From Sphingomonas sp. Root720 (lineage in GTDB: Bacteria > Pseudomonadota > Alphaproteobacteria > Sphingomonadales > Sphingomonadaceae): 64,000 bases of DNA. The translations under genes were made by a program, and so were the position numbers. Location: contig NZ_LMID01000001.1 in NCBI RefSeq assembly GCF_001428605.1, positions 1,061,372-1,125,371 of the forward strand, in the 5' to 3' direction. Within the stretch, counting starts at the first letter, position 1, and each line of letters opens with the position of its first letter. Below the pieces are notes generated by a model. That model was given only the letters and a program-made list of their open reading frames with translations, was not told where the DNA came from and ran no database searches. Shown in pieces: positions 25,342 through 35,016 of the stretch.

Positions 25342-26496
25342 ATGATCGCCGCATCGGCTCTGGATTATCGTGAGGCGGCGCGGCGACGACTGCCGCATTT
25401 CCTGTTCGAATATATCGACGGCGGCGCCTATGCCGAAGTGACGCTTCGCCGCAACATCGCCGATCTCGAGGCGATCGCGCTGCGCCAGCGGGTGTTGCGC
25501 GACGTATCGGCGATCGACCTGTCGACCGAATTGTTCGGCCGCACGATGGCGATGCCGGTGGCGCTGGCGCCGATCGGGCTCGCCGGGCTCGCCGCACGGC
25601 GCGGCGAGGTGCAGGCGGCGCGCGCGGCGCAGGCGGCGGGCATCCCCTTCACCCTGTCGACCGTATCGGCATGCCCGCTGGGCGAGGTGGCGCGCGGCGT
25701 CGACCAGCCCTTCTGGTTCCAGCTCTACATGATCCGCGACCGCGCCTTCATGCGCGACCTGCTGGCGCAGGCGGTCGAGGCGGGCTGCTCGGCGCTGGTC
25801 TTCACCGTCGACATGCCCGTGCCCGGTACCCGCTATCGCGACCGCCGCAGCGGCCTGTCCAGCGCCCCCGGGCTCGGCGGCCGCCTGCGCCGGCTCGGCC
25901 AGGCGATGCTGCGGCCCGGCTGGGCCTGGGACGTCGGGCTGATGGGCCGGCCGCATCATCTCGGCAATGTCGCGCCGGTGTTGGGCGGGCGGAAGGGGAT
26001 GGAGGATTTCTTCGCCTGGGTCGGCGGCAATTTCGACCCCGGCATTCATTGGCGCGACCTCGATTTCATCCGTAGCGAATGGCGCGGCCCGCTGATCCTC
26101 AAGGGCATCCTCGACCCCGAGGACGCGCGCGAGGCCGTGAAGAGCGGCGCCGACGGTATCGTCGTGTCGAACCATGGCGGCCGGCAGCTCGACGGGGTGC
26201 TGTCGACAACGCGCGCGCTGCCCCCGATCGCCGACGCGGTGGGCGGGTCGCTCTCCATCCTCGCCGACGGCGGCGTGCGCTCGGGCCTCGACGTCGTCCG
26301 CCTGCTCGCGCTCGGCGCCGACGCCGTCATGCTCGGCCGCGCCTGGGCCTATGCGCTGGCGGGCGCCGGGCAGCGCGGCGTCGCGCATGTGCTCCAGCTG
26401 GTAGAGGCCGAGATGCGGGTCGCGATGGCGCTGACCGGCGCCACCTCGATCGCCGCGATCGACCGGAACAGCCTCGCCGAATGGCCGCCCGCCTGA
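25342..26496 (+). CDS. lldD: FMN-dependent alpha-hydroxy-acid dehydrogenase (L-lactate dehydrogenase type)
   Basis: A 384-aa enzyme of the LldD/glycolate oxidase family. The active-site signature [10 protein letters not shown] places the catalytic His at 278 and the substrate-binding Arg at 281. Other family elements are FEYIDGGA near the N-terminus, [18 protein letters not shown], and the FMN phosphate-binding [20 protein letters not shown] followed by [10 protein letters not shown]. The membrane-anchor loop region (about 180-215, [20 protein letters not shown]) fits the respiratory, quinone-linked L-lactate dehydrogenase more than the soluble oxidases. It oxidises L-lactate to pyruvate; a related 2-hydroxy acid is possible. 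Confidence 0.9.
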   Translation: MIAASALDYREAARRRLPHFLFEYIDGGAYAEVTLRRNIADLEAIALRQRVLRDVSAIDLSTELFGRTMAMPVALAPIGLAGLAARRGEVQAARAAQAAGIPFTLSTVSACPLGEVARGVDQPFWFQLYMIRDRAFMRDLLAQAVEAGCSALVFTVDMPVPGTRYRDRRSGLSSAPGLGGRLRRLGQAMLRPGWAWDVGLMGRPHHLGNVAPVLGGRKGMEDFFAWVGGNFDPGIHWRDLDFIRSEWRGPLILKGILDPEDAREAVKSGADGIVVSNHGGRQLDGVLSTTRALPPIADAVGGSLSILADGGVRSGLDVVRLLALGADAVMLGRAWAYALAGAGQRGVAHVLQLVEAEMRVAMALTGATSIAAIDRNSLAEWPPA

Positions 26497-26511
26497 TCCG
26501 ATCGGGCTAGG

Positions 26512-27414
26512 TCAGCCGGCCGCCCCGTCCCCGGCGGCGGCCATCAGCCGGGGTATCTCGGCCGGCAGGTCGCGCGCGAGGAAGCCGATCGGTCCGATCC
26601 TCGCGGCGGCCGCCCGACCCGCCTCGCCATGCAGCCAGACCGCCCAGCCGGCGGCCGTCAGCGGATCGGCGCCGCGCGCGGCCAGCCCGGCCATCACCCC
26701 GGCGAGCACGTCGCCCGAGCCGCCGGTGGCGAGGCCGACGCAGTCGCTCGCATAGATCAGCGTCGCGCCATCCGGGGCGGCGACCACCGTCTCCGCCGCC
26801 TTCAGCACGACGACCGCCTCGAATTCGGCGGCGACCGCCCGCGCGGAATCGCGCGGATCATGGTCGATGTCGCCCTTGTCGATCCCGGTCAGGCTGGCCA
26901 GTTCTCCATGATGCGGGGTCAGGATCACCCGGCCCTCCTGCGCGGCGACCAGTGGCGCCAGCGCGCGGGCGCAGGAGATGGCGGCGGCATCGAGCACCGC
27001 GACCTGCCCTTCGCGCAGCAGCGGCAGCAGCCCTTCGAGCAGCGCACAGGCGCTCGGCTGGCTGACCATGCCCGGCCCGATCAGCAGGCAGTCGCAGGAC
27101 CGCACCGCGTCGACCAGCCTTTCGGCGGCGCCCGGCCCGATCTCTCCGTCGTCGTCGGTCGGCAGGCCGATCATAGCCGCCTCGGGGACGAGCACGCCCA
27201 GATGCATCGCGGCCGCGTCCACCGTCGCGATCTGCAGCTTGCCCGCACCGCCACGCAGCACTGCCTCGCCGGTCAGGCTGAGCGCCCCCGGCACGAACAT
27301 GCTGCCGCCGACCAGCAGCACGCGGCCGCGCCGGTTCTTGTCGGTCCCCGCATGATGCCAGGGCAGCGGGTGGGCCGCGCGCCAGGCTGCGTCGAGCGGC
27401 AGGTTCGCGCTCAC
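26512..27414 (-). CDS. nnrD: ADP/ATP-dependent NAD(P)H-hydrate dehydratase
   Basis: A 300-aa ribokinase-like protein that repairs hydrated NAD(P)H using ADP or ATP. Signatures: GRVLLVGGSMFVPGALSLTG, GGAGKLQIAT, ILTPHHGELASL and the anion-hole motif CVGLATGGSGDVLAGVMAGL. The usual separate N-terminal epimerase domain (NnrE) is absent, so this is the stand-alone dehydratase. The start is a GTG (complement of 27412-27414) overlapping the TGA of the upstream phosphatase gene (GTGA), which indicates translational coupling. The convergent lldD gene ends 15 bases away. Confidence 0.92.
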   Translation of the reverse strand: MSANLPLDAAWRAAHPLPWHHAGTDKNRRGRVLLVGGSMFVPGALSLTGEAVLRGGAGKLQIATVDAAAMHLGVLVPEAAMIGLPTDDDGEIGPGAAERLVDAVRSCDCLLIGPGMVSQPSACALLEGLLPLLREGQVAVLDAAAISCARALAPLVAAQEGRVILTPHHGELASLTGIDKGDIDHDPRDSARAVAAEFEAVVVLKAAETVVAAPDGATLIYASDCVGLATGGSGDVLAGVMAGLAARGADPLTAAGWAVWLHGEAGRAAAARIGPIGFLARDLPAEIPRLMAAAGDGAAG

Positions 27415-28172
27415 CCGCGTGCCGCCACGATGGAATCGCGTTCGCGCGTCACCCGGGCATGTTCGGCGACGATCGGCGCGACGGTGTTGTAGCGTTCGAG
27501 CACCAGGTTGCCATTCTTGCCGGCGGCGGGATCGAATCGATATTCGGTGACCGAGCAATTGGCGACGTCGGCCTCGCGGTCGATCGCGAGGATCCCCTCC
27601 TCGTCGAGATTCTCGATGATGTAGCGCAGGCACAGCACCACGACCTGATGCGCGAAGATCATCACCCGCCGCCCGCCATAATGGAGCGAAACCGTGTCGA
27701 GCAGCGAGCGGAGCCGCAGGATGACGTCGGCCCAGCTCTCCCCGCCCGGCGGGCGGTGGTAGAATTTGCCGAGCGTACGGCGGAAGGCGGCCTGATCGGG
27801 AAAATGATTGGCGACGCCATGGGTGGTCAGCCCGTCGAGGATGCCGAACTCCTTCTCGCGCAGGCGCTCGTCCATGCAGATGCGTTCGTCGGCCGCCGCC
27901 CCACCCGCATCGCGGAAGTGGCGCGCGGTCTGCAGCGCGCGGCGATAGGGCGAGGACAACAGCACGTCGGGCCGGTCGTCGCCATGGCCCGCCGCAAACC
28001 AGTGGCCGAGCGCGTCGGCCTGCTCCTCGCCGAGCCGGCTGAGCGGCACGTCCACGTCGCGCCCCTTGATCGCGATGCGATCGAGCTCGGCCTCGTGCGC
28101 GGCGTCGCGTGCGACATTGCCGGCGCTCTGGCCGTGGCGGACGATCCACAGGCGGTCTGGCCAGCGCTGCAT
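27411..28172 (-). CDS. Histidine phosphatase superfamily protein
   Basis: A 253-aa phosphoglycerate-mutase-like phosphatase with the phospho-acceptor motif IVRHGQSAGN near residue 12, the substrate arginine segment SSPYRRALQTA, the acid (DERLREKEFGILDG) and the second histidine in VMIFAHQVVVLCLRY. The long insert and the length suggest a small-molecule phosphatase rather than glycolytic mutase. The ATG shares its A with the stop of the metallopeptidase gene (TGATG) and the stop overlaps the dehydratase start, so three genes are translationally linked. The shared transcript gives no clear clue to substrate. Confidence 0.9.
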   Translation of the reverse strand: MQRWPDRLWIVRHGQSAGNVARDAAHEAELDRIAIKGRDVDVPLSRLGEEQADALGHWFAAGHGDDRPDVLLSSPYRRALQTARHFRDAGGAAADERICMDERLREKEFGILDGLTTHGVANHFPDQAAFRRTLGKFYHRPPGGESWADVILRLRSLLDTVSLHYGGRRVMIFAHQVVVLCLRYIIENLDEEGILAIDREADVANCSVTEYRFDPAAGKNGNLVLERYNTVAPIVAEHARVTRERDSIVAARG

Positions 28173-29068
28173 CACAGCCCTCCCGGCCCGAAGGTGTCGC
28201 ACCGCGCCGGATCGCCGCCGTCGAGCCCGACCCGCAGCCATTTCTGCCGGTCCGCGGCGCTGCCATGGGTGAAGCCCTCGGGGACGACATAGCCCTGCGA
28301 AGCCTTCTGGAGCGTGTCGTCGCCGACCGCCGCGGCGGCGCGCAGCCCGGCCTCGGCATCGCCGGGTTCGAGCAGATTGCGGTCCTGCGCCGCCCAGACG
28401 CCGGCATAGCAGTCGGCCTGCAGCTCGACCTTGACCTGCAACGCATTGGCCTCGCGCTCGCTTAGCCGCCGCTGGGCGGCATGGACCTTGTCGAGCGTGC
28501 CTTCGAGGTCCTGGACATGGTGGCCCACCTCATGCGCGATGACATAGGCCTGCGCGAAATCGCCCGGTGCGCCGAAGCGGCTGCCAAGCTCGTCGAAGAA
28601 GGCCGTGTCGAGGAAGATGCGCTTGTCGGCGGGGCAGTAGAAGGGCCCGGCCGAGGCGTCGGCGAAGCCGCAGCCCGCCTGGGTACCGCCCGAATAGAAG
28701 ACCAGCGTGGTCGGGCTATACGCCCCGCCCTGGTCGGCGAACAGCTTGCCCCAGACCCGCTCGGTTGAGCCGAGCACCTTGAGCGAGCGGCTCATCACCG
28801 GGGTCTTCGCGCCAGCGGCATCGCCCGGCGAACCCGGCGCCTCGCCCGGCTGCGACCGCTGCACCACCGGCCCCTGCCCGCCGCCGTCGCCCAGCAGCGA
28901 CAGTGGGTTGACGCCCAGCACCAGCGAGATGACGATGATGACGAGCAGCGACCCGCAACCGAGCCCGCCGCGCCCGAGCGGAATGCCGACCGGCAGACCG
29001 AAGCCGCCGCCGCCGCGCCCCGACCGGATCTCGTAATTGCTGCTTTCGCTTTCGTCGTCGAGCCGCAT
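28172..29068 (-). CDS. Membrane-anchored neutral zinc metallopeptidase, YpfJ family
   Basis: A 298-aa protein. The glycine-rich N-terminus leads into one membrane helix (CGSLLVIIVISLVLGVNPLSLL, about residues 38-59), then a periplasmic peptidase domain. The zinc site is YVIAHEVGHHVQDLEG (HExxH), with a downstream acidic ligand likely in ELQADCYAGVWA. Paired cysteines (GCGFADASAGPFYCPADK and others) suggest disulfides. ATG 29068 is preceded by GGGGAG. The length and the order of blocks match the zinc-metallopeptidase family of E. coli YpfJ, whose substrate is unknown. Confidence 0.92.
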   Translation of the reverse strand: MRLDDESESSNYEIRSGRGGGGFGLPVGIPLGRGGLGCGSLLVIIVISLVLGVNPLSLLGDGGGQGPVVQRSQPGEAPGSPGDAAGAKTPVMSRSLKVLGSTERVWGKLFADQGGAYSPTTLVFYSGGTQAGCGFADASAGPFYCPADKRIFLDTAFFDELGSRFGAPGDFAQAYVIAHEVGHHVQDLEGTLDKVHAAQRRLSEREANALQVKVELQADCYAGVWAAQDRNLLEPGDAEAGLRAAAAVGDDTLQKASQGYVVPEGFTHGSAADRQKWLRVGLDGGDPARCDTFGPGGL

Positions 29069-29118
29069 GCTATCTCCCCAACGGAAAGACAATGCGTCAC
29101 GGCCGTAATGGTTGCGGC

Positions 29119-29658
29119 CTAGAATCTTAAGGCGAGCGTGAGACCTCCTCCGCCCGAATCGCCCCAGGGCACCAGCCGCGCCCGATCGTTCCTTTTGGAG
29201 GTGAGCAGCAGTCCGCTTCCGGTACCGAGCGCCGCGCCCGCGACCACGTCGTACCAATGATGCCGTCGCGCCTCGACGCGTCCGACACCTACCAGGGTGG
29301 CGACGACGAAGGCAGGGAGCCCGACTTCCCATCCATAACGGTTTTCCAGCGTGGCGGCCGCTGCGAAGGCATCGGAGCTGTGCTTGGACGGGAAACTCTT
29401 GCGACCGCCGTCAGGCCTCCTCTCCGGAAATATCTCCTTCAGTCCGGTGGTCATGCCGTGCGCGAGCAGGATGCTGCCGCCCGCCTGGAGATCGCCCTGC
29501 CAGTCTCCTTGGGCGGCGGGTACGGCCAGCGCCGTTCCCACCAGCGCGGCGCGGCCGATATCGCTCGCCTTGGACCAGCCACCGCCATGCGCCGGACCGA
29601 GCGCGAGGAAGATGGAACAGAGCAACAGCGAACTCTTATATGCAAGGTTGATGGACAT
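29119..29658 (-). CDS. PAP2-family phosphatase, exported or membrane-bound
   Basis: A 179-aa phosphatidic-acid-phosphatase-2 family protein starting MSINLAYKSSLLLCSIFLAL, a signal or anchor segment; AGAGGA precedes this ATG. The three catalytic motifs are recognisable: KEIFPERRP (motif 1, KxxxxxxRP), PSKHSSDAF (motif 2, PSxH with Lys for the usual Gly) and RVEARRHHWYDV (motif 3, RxxxxxHxxxD). Such enzymes dephosphorylate phospholipids, undecaprenyl pyrophosphate or lipid A. Neighbouring DUF2279 and PagL-like genes point to an envelope lipid function (inference). Confidence 0.88.
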   Translation of the reverse strand: MSINLAYKSSLLLCSIFLALGPAHGGGWSKASDIGRAALVGTALAVPAAQGDWQGDLQAGGSILLAHGMTTGLKEIFPERRPDGGRKSFPSKHSSDAFAAAATLENRYGWEVGLPAFVVATLVGVGRVEARRHHWYDVVAGAALGTGSGLLLTSKRNDRARLVPWGDSGGGGLTLALRF

Positions 29659-29718
29659 GGCGTCCTCTCTGGTCGGAAAGCGTCTTACCCCATGCCGGGC
29701 GAACAACCGCCCGATGCC

Positions 29719-30846
29719 TCAGTAGTCGTGATGGACGGCCGTGTACGGCACCTGCAGATAATCGAGCGCCGTGCCCGCGACACGTCCCACAGTGGAACTG
29801 GAATCCTTGAAGAACAGCTCGCGCAGGTTGATGCCGACGCCGAAGAATATATGACCCTTCGGCATCTCGCCCCGCGCGATTGCCTTATGCGTGAAGTTCG
29901 ATACGCGATATCCGCTGTGCAATTCGACGAACCGCAGCGGACTGTTCTCGAAGCGACGAAACCCGGACAGCTTGAGCGCCAGGAGATATTGCTGCTGCGC
30001 CCAATGGTCCCGTCCCGTCCGGGTGTAGAAGTTCGAGTTCGGCGTCAGCAACAGGCGGAAGTCCAGCTTCTCCCGAACCCCCGGAACGGTGTTCCGGACC
30101 AGCGAAAAGAGGATGCCTGCCGCGTTCATCGCGATATCTTCGAATGAAAAGCCGCTGGTGGTTTCGATCCCGTCGTACATCTCGCTGTAGACCATCGCGC
30201 CCATGGCGATGAGAGCGGCGGTGGTCGCGTCGCCGGCGGCGCCCCCCGTCTTCTCGTGCAACCGCGCATGGAGCAGTTCGCTGATCATGTAGCTGTCCCA
30301 GGCGTGTGCCAGCTTGTCGACGCCCAGGCTGTCCGTCCCCGCCCCGAACCAGCCCTCCTTCTTGAAATGAAACGGCTTGGTCGGCTTTGAGAATTTGGGA
30401 GCATTGATCGCGGTGTAGAAGGCGAAGACGCCTCCCGTTTCCCATTTGATCCGGCCTATCCTGCTGCCGCTGGTACCATATCGATCCGATGCGACGTGAT
30501 CGGTCCAGCGACTTGGCGCGACCACGCCGTCGACCGGCCCGATCGGCGGAGACGGGGTCTGCTCTTCCTCGCCGGGATTTGCGCCCCTGTCGCCGGGAAA
30601 GACGGTGATGACGAGGGACGGCTCGACCGTGGCATCGGACATGTCGGTCGCATGGGCCGGACTTCCCGCGCCGGGGAGCGCCATGCCCACCGGTGCCTCG
30701 GCATGCAGCGCCGCGTGCGCGGCCGTGGCGCAGAGCAGGAACGCGCCGACGCATCGCAGCGGGATGGCCCCCGCCCCGCTACGCGCCTCGACCCGCGGCG
30801 GCGTTCCGTCGATCCGGCGCAACGACAAGGAATCAGGACGCCGCAC
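29719..30846 (-). CDS. DUF2279 family exported protein
   Basis: A 375-aa protein with a GTG start (complement of 30844-30846) preceded by GGGAGAG. A signal-like segment (RCVGAFLLCATAAHAALHAE, about 31-50) precedes a low-complexity linker. The conserved domain begins near residue 135 (KWETGGVFAFYTAIN) and contains the DUF2279 hallmark DKLAHAWDSYMISELLHARL with its His pair, then a hydrophobic stretch (ALIAMGAMVYSEMYDG). The C-terminal part (YLLALKLSGFRRFENSPLRF, HIFFGVGINLRELFF) resembles outer-membrane or periplasmic beta structure. DUF2279 proteins are predicted periplasmic lipoproteins of unknown function. Confidence 0.82.
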   Translation of the reverse strand: MRRPDSLSLRRIDGTPPRVEARSGAGAIPLRCVGAFLLCATAAHAALHAEAPVGMALPGAGSPAHATDMSDATVEPSLVITVFPGDRGANPGEEEQTPSPPIGPVDGVVAPSRWTDHVASDRYGTSGSRIGRIKWETGGVFAFYTAINAPKFSKPTKPFHFKKEGWFGAGTDSLGVDKLAHAWDSYMISELLHARLHEKTGGAAGDATTAALIAMGAMVYSEMYDGIETTSGFSFEDIAMNAAGILFSLVRNTVPGVREKLDFRLLLTPNSNFYTRTGRDHWAQQQYLLALKLSGFRRFENSPLRFVELHSGYRVSNFTHKAIARGEMPKGHIFFGVGINLRELFFKDSSSTVGRVAGTALDYLQVPYTAVHHDY

Positions 30847-31013
30847 CGAGCATCTCTCCCGTCCAATCCATCCTCTGGATCCGATCCCCGCATCCGGCCG
30901 ATCAGCCCGATACGATCAACATCCAGACACCACCGACTCGACGCTGCGATAATGAACCGACGGTCGCAATCGCCCATCAGGAGAAGCCCCTTATTGCCAT
31001 GGGAGTTAGCTGA

Positions 31014-31033
31014 GATCATCGATATCTATGATC
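31014..31033. promoter_or_regulatory. Inverted repeat upstream of the PagL-like gene
   Basis: GATCAT and ATGATC arms flank the 8-bp centre CGATATCT, 35 bp before the PagL-like ATG in the 222-bp divergent region shared with the DUF2279 gene. It could be an operator; no regulator is adjacent. The rest of the region shows no recognisable element. Confidence 0.3.
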
Positions 31034-31068
31034 GTGGCGGAAACCCGGACCTGGAGGGTGCATGGGCG

Positions 31069-31593
31069 ATGGCGATCCTTGGCAAATCACTTCTGCTTTT
31101 GCTCGTGCTGGTCGCGCCAGCGCCCGCGGTCGCCGATCAGGCCTGGCTCGGGCTATACCAGCATGACATCACCACGTCGGAGACGAAGTTCGAGGACGGG
31201 CAGGATATCAAGGCCGGCTGGATCGGCGCGCCGCTCGACCGGCTGCGCGCGATTGGGCGGCCTTCGCCGCATGCGATTGCATCGATAAGCCTCAAGGGGC
31301 AGACGAACTACGTCGCCGCGGGGCTGGACTGGACCATCGGCTCGACGCTCTATCTGCGCGTCGGCATCGGCCTCGCCCTGCATGACGGCCCGAAAAGGGC
31401 GTATCGTGGCGGCCGACGCGTGGACCTCGGCTCGCCGATCCTCTTCGAGCCGGAATTGGCGGGGGGATGGCGGCTGAACGATCGTTTCGCGATCGAGGGA
31501 TCATGGATTCATCTCAGCCATGGCAGGCTGTTCAGCCATCAGAACCGCGGCATGGATTCGGGTGGCGTGAGGCTGGTCTACCGATTGCGTTGA
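31069..31593 (+). CDS. Lipid A 3-O-deacylase (PagL)-like outer-membrane protein
   Basis: A 174-aa protein, signal peptide MAILGKSLLLLLVLVAPAPA cleaved near VADQA, then a small beta-barrel. The C-terminal WIHLSHGRLFSHQNRGMDSG followed by GVRLVYRLR matches the PagL active-site region, where a His and a Ser two residues later act with an acidic residue; here the acid would be Asp rather than the Glu of Pseudomonas PagL. PagL removes a 3-O-acyl chain from lipid A in the outer membrane. The frame is open further upstream, but only this ATG gives a signal peptide. The final residue is Arg rather than an aromatic. Confidence 0.78.
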   Translation: MAILGKSLLLLLVLVAPAPAVADQAWLGLYQHDITTSETKFEDGQDIKAGWIGAPLDRLRAIGRPSPHAIASISLKGQTNYVAAGLDWTIGSTLYLRVGIGLALHDGPKRAYRGGRRVDLGSPILFEPELAGGWRLNDRFAIEGSWIHLSHGRLFSHQNRGMDSGGVRLVYRLR

Positions 31594-31670
31594 CGTCGCG
31601 CGGCCGGAGCGCCGGTCGCCATTCGGACGGCCCGGCTCTATCATTCGCCGGAGGACGAGATCCGGCGCGT

Positions 31671-32372
31671 TCAGGCCAGGAAACTGGCTATCAGGGCGTG
31701 GCGGTCCCCGGGATAGACCTGCCGCGCATAGGTGATCCGCGCGTCGCTGCGCCAGGTCCAGCGCTCGACCGAAAGGCAGGGGCTGCCCAGCGGCACGGCC
31801 AGCCGCTCGGCGATCGGCCGGGTGGCGGCGATGGCGGTGATGCGGTGGCGGGCGTCGGTCCAGGGGACATGCGCGAGCAGCCAGGCGCCGGGGCTTTCCT
31901 GCGCGAAGTCGACGGCGCGCGCGGCGGGGACCGCGGCGAGGCTGATCAGCCGTTCCTCTAGCGCGAAGGGTTTGCCGTCGGCGCGGTGGAGGCATTGCAG
32001 CGAGAGGACCGGGCCGGACTCGATCTCGAGCAGTTCGCGGTCGCGGCCGTCGGCCTCGCGTTCGACCCGGGCGATCAGGCCGAGGCGATAGTCCTTGCCC
32101 TGGCCCCGTATCTCGCCGGCGACGTCGGGGATCTCCAGCGCGGCGCGGTGGGCCTTGGGCGCGGCGACGAAACTGCCCGCGCGCTTGCGCCGCTCGATCA
32201 GGCCGCGATCGACCAGCCCGTCGATCGCCTTGTGGACCGTCATCCGCGAGCAGCCATATTCCTCCATGAACGCATGCTCGGGCGGCAGGCGGTGCCCCGC
32301 CTCCCAGGTGCCCGACATGATCCGCCCTTCGATATCGCCGCGGATGCGATCGTGGATCGCGATGCGTGTCAT
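31671..32372 (-). CDS. hutC: Histidine utilisation repressor, GntR/HutC family
   Basis: A 233-aa regulator. Residues 5-70 form the GntR winged helix (HDRIRGDIEGRIMSGTWEAG, LPPEHAFMEEYGCSRMTVHK), and residues about 85-230 the UTRA/chorismate-lyase-like effector domain (LEIESGPVLSLQCLHRADGK, PFALEERLISL). HutC proteins repress hut genes and are released by urocanate. The ATG overlaps the stop of hutF (ATGA at 32369-32372), so repressor and hutF are translationally coupled. The operator is the palindrome at 33746-33763 between hutF and hutI. Confidence 0.95.
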   Translation of the reverse strand: MTRIAIHDRIRGDIEGRIMSGTWEAGHRLPPEHAFMEEYGCSRMTVHKAIDGLVDRGLIERRKRAGSFVAAPKAHRAALEIPDVAGEIRGQGKDYRLGLIARVEREADGRDRELLEIESGPVLSLQCLHRADGKPFALEERLISLAAVPAARAVDFAQESPGAWLLAHVPWTDARHRITAIAATRPIAERLAVPLGSPCLSVERWTWRSDARITYARQVYPGDRHALIASFLA

Positions 32373-33730
32373 GCCAGCAATTCCCCCAATATCCGGCGAT
32401 AGCGCGCGGCGATCCGCGCGCGATCGACATGGCGACCCGCCGTAACGAGCCGATGCCCGCGCCGCCAGACCCCATCCACCGCCTGCCGCCCGGCGGCGAA
32501 CAGCCAGCCGTCGGCGAGCAGCCCCTCGCGGCGCTCCGCGAGCGAGGGATGATCGGCGTCGAGCGTCACGAAATCGGCCGGATTGCCGACCGCCAGCGCC
32601 GCCGGGGCGCCGAGCGCGCGGGCTCCCCCCGCCAGCGCCGAGCGGTACAGCGTATCGCCGACCGAGGCGCCCGGCGGGGCCAGCCGGTTGCGCCGGCGAT
32701 GGGCGAGACGCTGGCCATATTCGAGCAGCCGCAATTCCTCGCTCGCGTCGATCAATATGTTCGAGTCCGATCCGACGCCATAGGCGCCGCCCGCCGCGAG
32801 GAAGACCTCGGCCGGGAAGATGCCGTCGCCGAGATTGGCCTCTGTGATCGGGCAAAGACCCGCCACTGCGCCGCTGGCCGCCGCCCGACGGGCCTCGCCG
32901 TCGGTCATGTGGGTCGCATGGACGAGGCACCAGCGCGCATCGACGGCGGCATGGTCGAGCAGCCATTCGACCGGCCGCGCCCCGCTCCAGGCGAGGCAGT
33001 CCTCGACCTCCTTCACCTGCTCGGCGACATGGATATGGACCGGGCCGCCGACCAGCGCCGCGACCGCCGCCAGTTCCTCCGGCGTCACCGCGCGCAGGCT
33101 GTGCGGCGCGACGCCGAGCACCGCGTCGGGCAGCGCCTCGATCGGCTGGCGCAACCGGTCGAGCAGCGCCGCATAGCCGTCGACATCATGGAGGAAGCGC
33201 CGTTGTCCTTCGCCCGCCGCCGCGCCGCCGAACCCCGAATGGGCGTAGAAGACCGGAAGGTGGGTGAGCGCGATCCCGGTCTCGGCCGCCGCCTCGACGA
33301 TGGCGAGGCTCATTGCCGCGGGATCGTCGAACGCCGCGCCGCCGATATCGCGGTGGAGATAGTGGAACTCGCCGACCCGGGTGAAGCCGGTCTCCAGCAT
33401 CTCGGCATAGGCCATGGCGGCGATGGCGTGGAGATGGTCGGGAGTCAGCCGCGCGACGAAGCGGTACATCGTCTCGCGCCAGCTCCAGAAACTGTCGTCG
33501 CCGCCCAGATTGACCTCGGCCAGCCCGGCCATGCCGCGCTGGAAGGCGTGGCTGTGGAGGTTGGGCAGTCCCGGCAGCGCGATCGCGTGGCGTTCGGCAT
33601 CGGTCCGCGGCGCAGCCGCGCCCGCGTCGACCGCCGCCACCAGCCCGTCGCGGACGAGGAGCGCGACATCCACCGCCCAGCCGCCCGGCAGCAGGGCCTG
33701 GTCGAAATGAAAACGCTGCTCGCGGCCCAT
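32369..33730 (-). CDS. hutF: Formimidoylglutamate deiminase
   Basis: A 453-aa amidohydrolase-superfamily enzyme that converts N-formimidoyl-L-glutamate to N-formyl-L-glutamate and ammonia. Start ATG 33730 has GGAAGG about six bases upstream. Signatures: metal-binding [15 protein letters not shown] near residue 63, [24 protein letters not shown], and [12 protein letters not shown] (the NLGDG of this family). With hutG it replaces the direct HutE/formiminoglutamase step, giving the five-step pathway. It is transcribed divergently from hutI and ends in overlap with hutC. Confidence 0.95.
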   Translation of the reverse strand: MGREQRFHFDQALLPGGWAVDVALLVRDGLVAAVDAGAAAPRTDAERHAIALPGLPNLHSHAFQRGMAGLAEVNLGGDDSFWSWRETMYRFVARLTPDHLHAIAAMAYAEMLETGFTRVGEFHYLHRDIGGAAFDDPAAMSLAIVEAAAETGIALTHLPVFYAHSGFGGAAAGEGQRRFLHDVDGYAALLDRLRQPIEALPDAVLGVAPHSLRAVTPEELAAVAALVGGPVHIHVAEQVKEVEDCLAWSGARPVEWLLDHAAVDARWCLVHATHMTDGEARRAAASGAVAGLCPITEANLGDGIFPAEVFLAAGGAYGVGSDSNILIDASEELRLLEYGQRLAHRRRNRLAPPGASVGDTLYRSALAGGARALGAPAALAVGNPADFVTLDADHPSLAERREGLLADGWLFAAGRQAVDGVWRRGHRLVTAGRHVDRARIAARYRRILGELLA

Positions 33731-33745
33731 CGATCGCCTTCCGTG

Positions 33746-33763
33746 ATAATGTCTATACATTAT
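33746..33763. promoter_or_regulatory. HutC operator (perfect 18-bp inverted repeat)
   Basis: ATAATGT-CTAT-ACATTAT, a perfect palindrome with 7-bp arms, lies in the divergent hutF/hutI promoter, 15 bp before the hutF ATG. The core TGTCTATACA resembles the TGTATATACA-type sites known for HutC/GntR repressors. It is the only such palindrome between the two operons and would allow HutC to repress both sides. Confidence 0.85.
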
Positions 33764-33804
33764 TGAACGGCGGTGCAATGATGGCCGCCGGGAGATTCGA
33801 GCGG

Positions 33805-35016
33805 ATGCGATGCGACAGGCTTTGGCGGGACGCGCGGCTCGCGACGATGGCCGGCGACGGCCCCGGGGACGGGATGGGCATCGTCGAGGACGGCGTGGTC
33901 GCCGCGCGCGACGGGCGCATCCTCTATGCGGGCCCCGCCGCCGACGCCCCCGCCTTCGAACCCGACCGGGCCGACCTCTGCGAGGGCCGCTGGATCACGC
34001 CGGGGCTGATCGACTGCCACACCCATCTCGTCCATGCCGGAAGCCGTGCGCACGAGTTCGAGCTGCGACTGGCCGGCGCGTCCTATGAGGAGATCGCGCG
34101 GGCGGGCGGCGGGATCGTCGCGACGATGCGCGCGACCCGCGCGGCGGACGCGGCGGCGCTGGTCGACATCGCCCTGCCCCGGCTCGACGCGCTGATCGCC
34201 GAGGGGCTCACCACGATCGAGGTGAAGTCGGGCTATGGCCTGACCGTCGCCGACGAGCTGAAGATGCTGCGCGCCGCCCGCGCGCTGGGCGAGGCGCGCG
34301 CGGTAACGGTGCGGACGACCCTGCTCGGTGCCCATGCGCTGCCGCCCGAACATGCCGACGACGCCGACGGCTATGTCGAGCTGGTCTGCCGCGAGATGAT
34401 CCCCGCCGCCGCGCGCTGCGGGCTGGCCGACGCGGTCGATGCCTTCTGCGAGGGGATCGGCTTCACGCCCGCGCAGACGCGGCGCGTGTTCGACGCGGCG
34501 AAGGCGGCGGGGCTTCCGGTCAAGCTCCATGCCGAGCAGCTCTCGAACCTGCACGGCGCCGCGCTGGCGGCCGAGGCGGGGGCGCTGTCGGCCGACCATC
34601 TCGAATATCTCGACGCGGACGGCATCGCGGCGATGGCGCGCGCCGGCACCGTCGCGACCCTGCTGCCCGGCGCCTATTATTTCGTGCGCGAGACACGACT
34701 GCCGCCGGTCGACGGGCTGCGCGCGGCCGGGGTCCCGATCGCGCTGGCGACCGATTGCAACCCGGGCACGTCGCCGCTGACATCGCTGCTGCTGACGATG
34801 AACATGGGCGCGACGCTGTTCCGCCTGACCGTCGACGAATGCCTGGCGGGGGTCACCCGCAACGCCGCCCGCGCGCTGGGCTTGCTCGGCGAGGTCGGCA
34901 CGCTCGAGGCGGGCAAGCGCTGCGACCTCGCGATCTGGGACATCGAGCGGCCCGCCGAGCTCGTCTACCGCATGGGCTTCAATCCCCTCCACGCCCGCAT
35001 CTGGAAAGGCCTATGA
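33805..35016 (+). CDS. hutI: Imidazolonepropionase
   Basis: A 403-aa amidohydrolase that opens 4-imidazolone-5-propionate to N-formimidoyl-L-glutamate, the third step of histidine degradation. Starting at ATG 33805 gives [17 protein letters not shown], the usual N-terminus; ATGs at 33778/33781 are alternatives. Metal-binding [19 protein letters not shown], then [35 protein letters not shown], and [10 protein letters not shown] (metal Asp) are all intact. First gene of the plus-strand hutIHGU operon; its stop overlaps the hutH start (ATGA). Confidence 0.95.
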   Translation: MRCDRLWRDARLATMAGDGPGDGMGIVEDGVVAARDGRILYAGPAADAPAFEPDRADLCEGRWITPGLIDCHTHLVHAGSRAHEFELRLAGASYEEIARAGGGIVATMRATRAADAAALVDIALPRLDALIAEGLTTIEVKSGYGLTVADELKMLRAARALGEARAVTVRTTLLGAHALPPEHADDADGYVELVCREMIPAAARCGLADAVDAFCEGIGFTPAQTRRVFDAAKAAGLPVKLHAEQLSNLHGAALAAEAGALSADHLEYLDADGIAAMARAGTVATLLPGAYYFVRETRLPPVDGLRAAGVPIALATDCNPGTSPLTSLLLTMNMGATLFRLTVDECLAGVTRNAARALGLLGEVGTLEAGKRCDLAIWDIERPAELVYRMGFNPLHARIWKGL

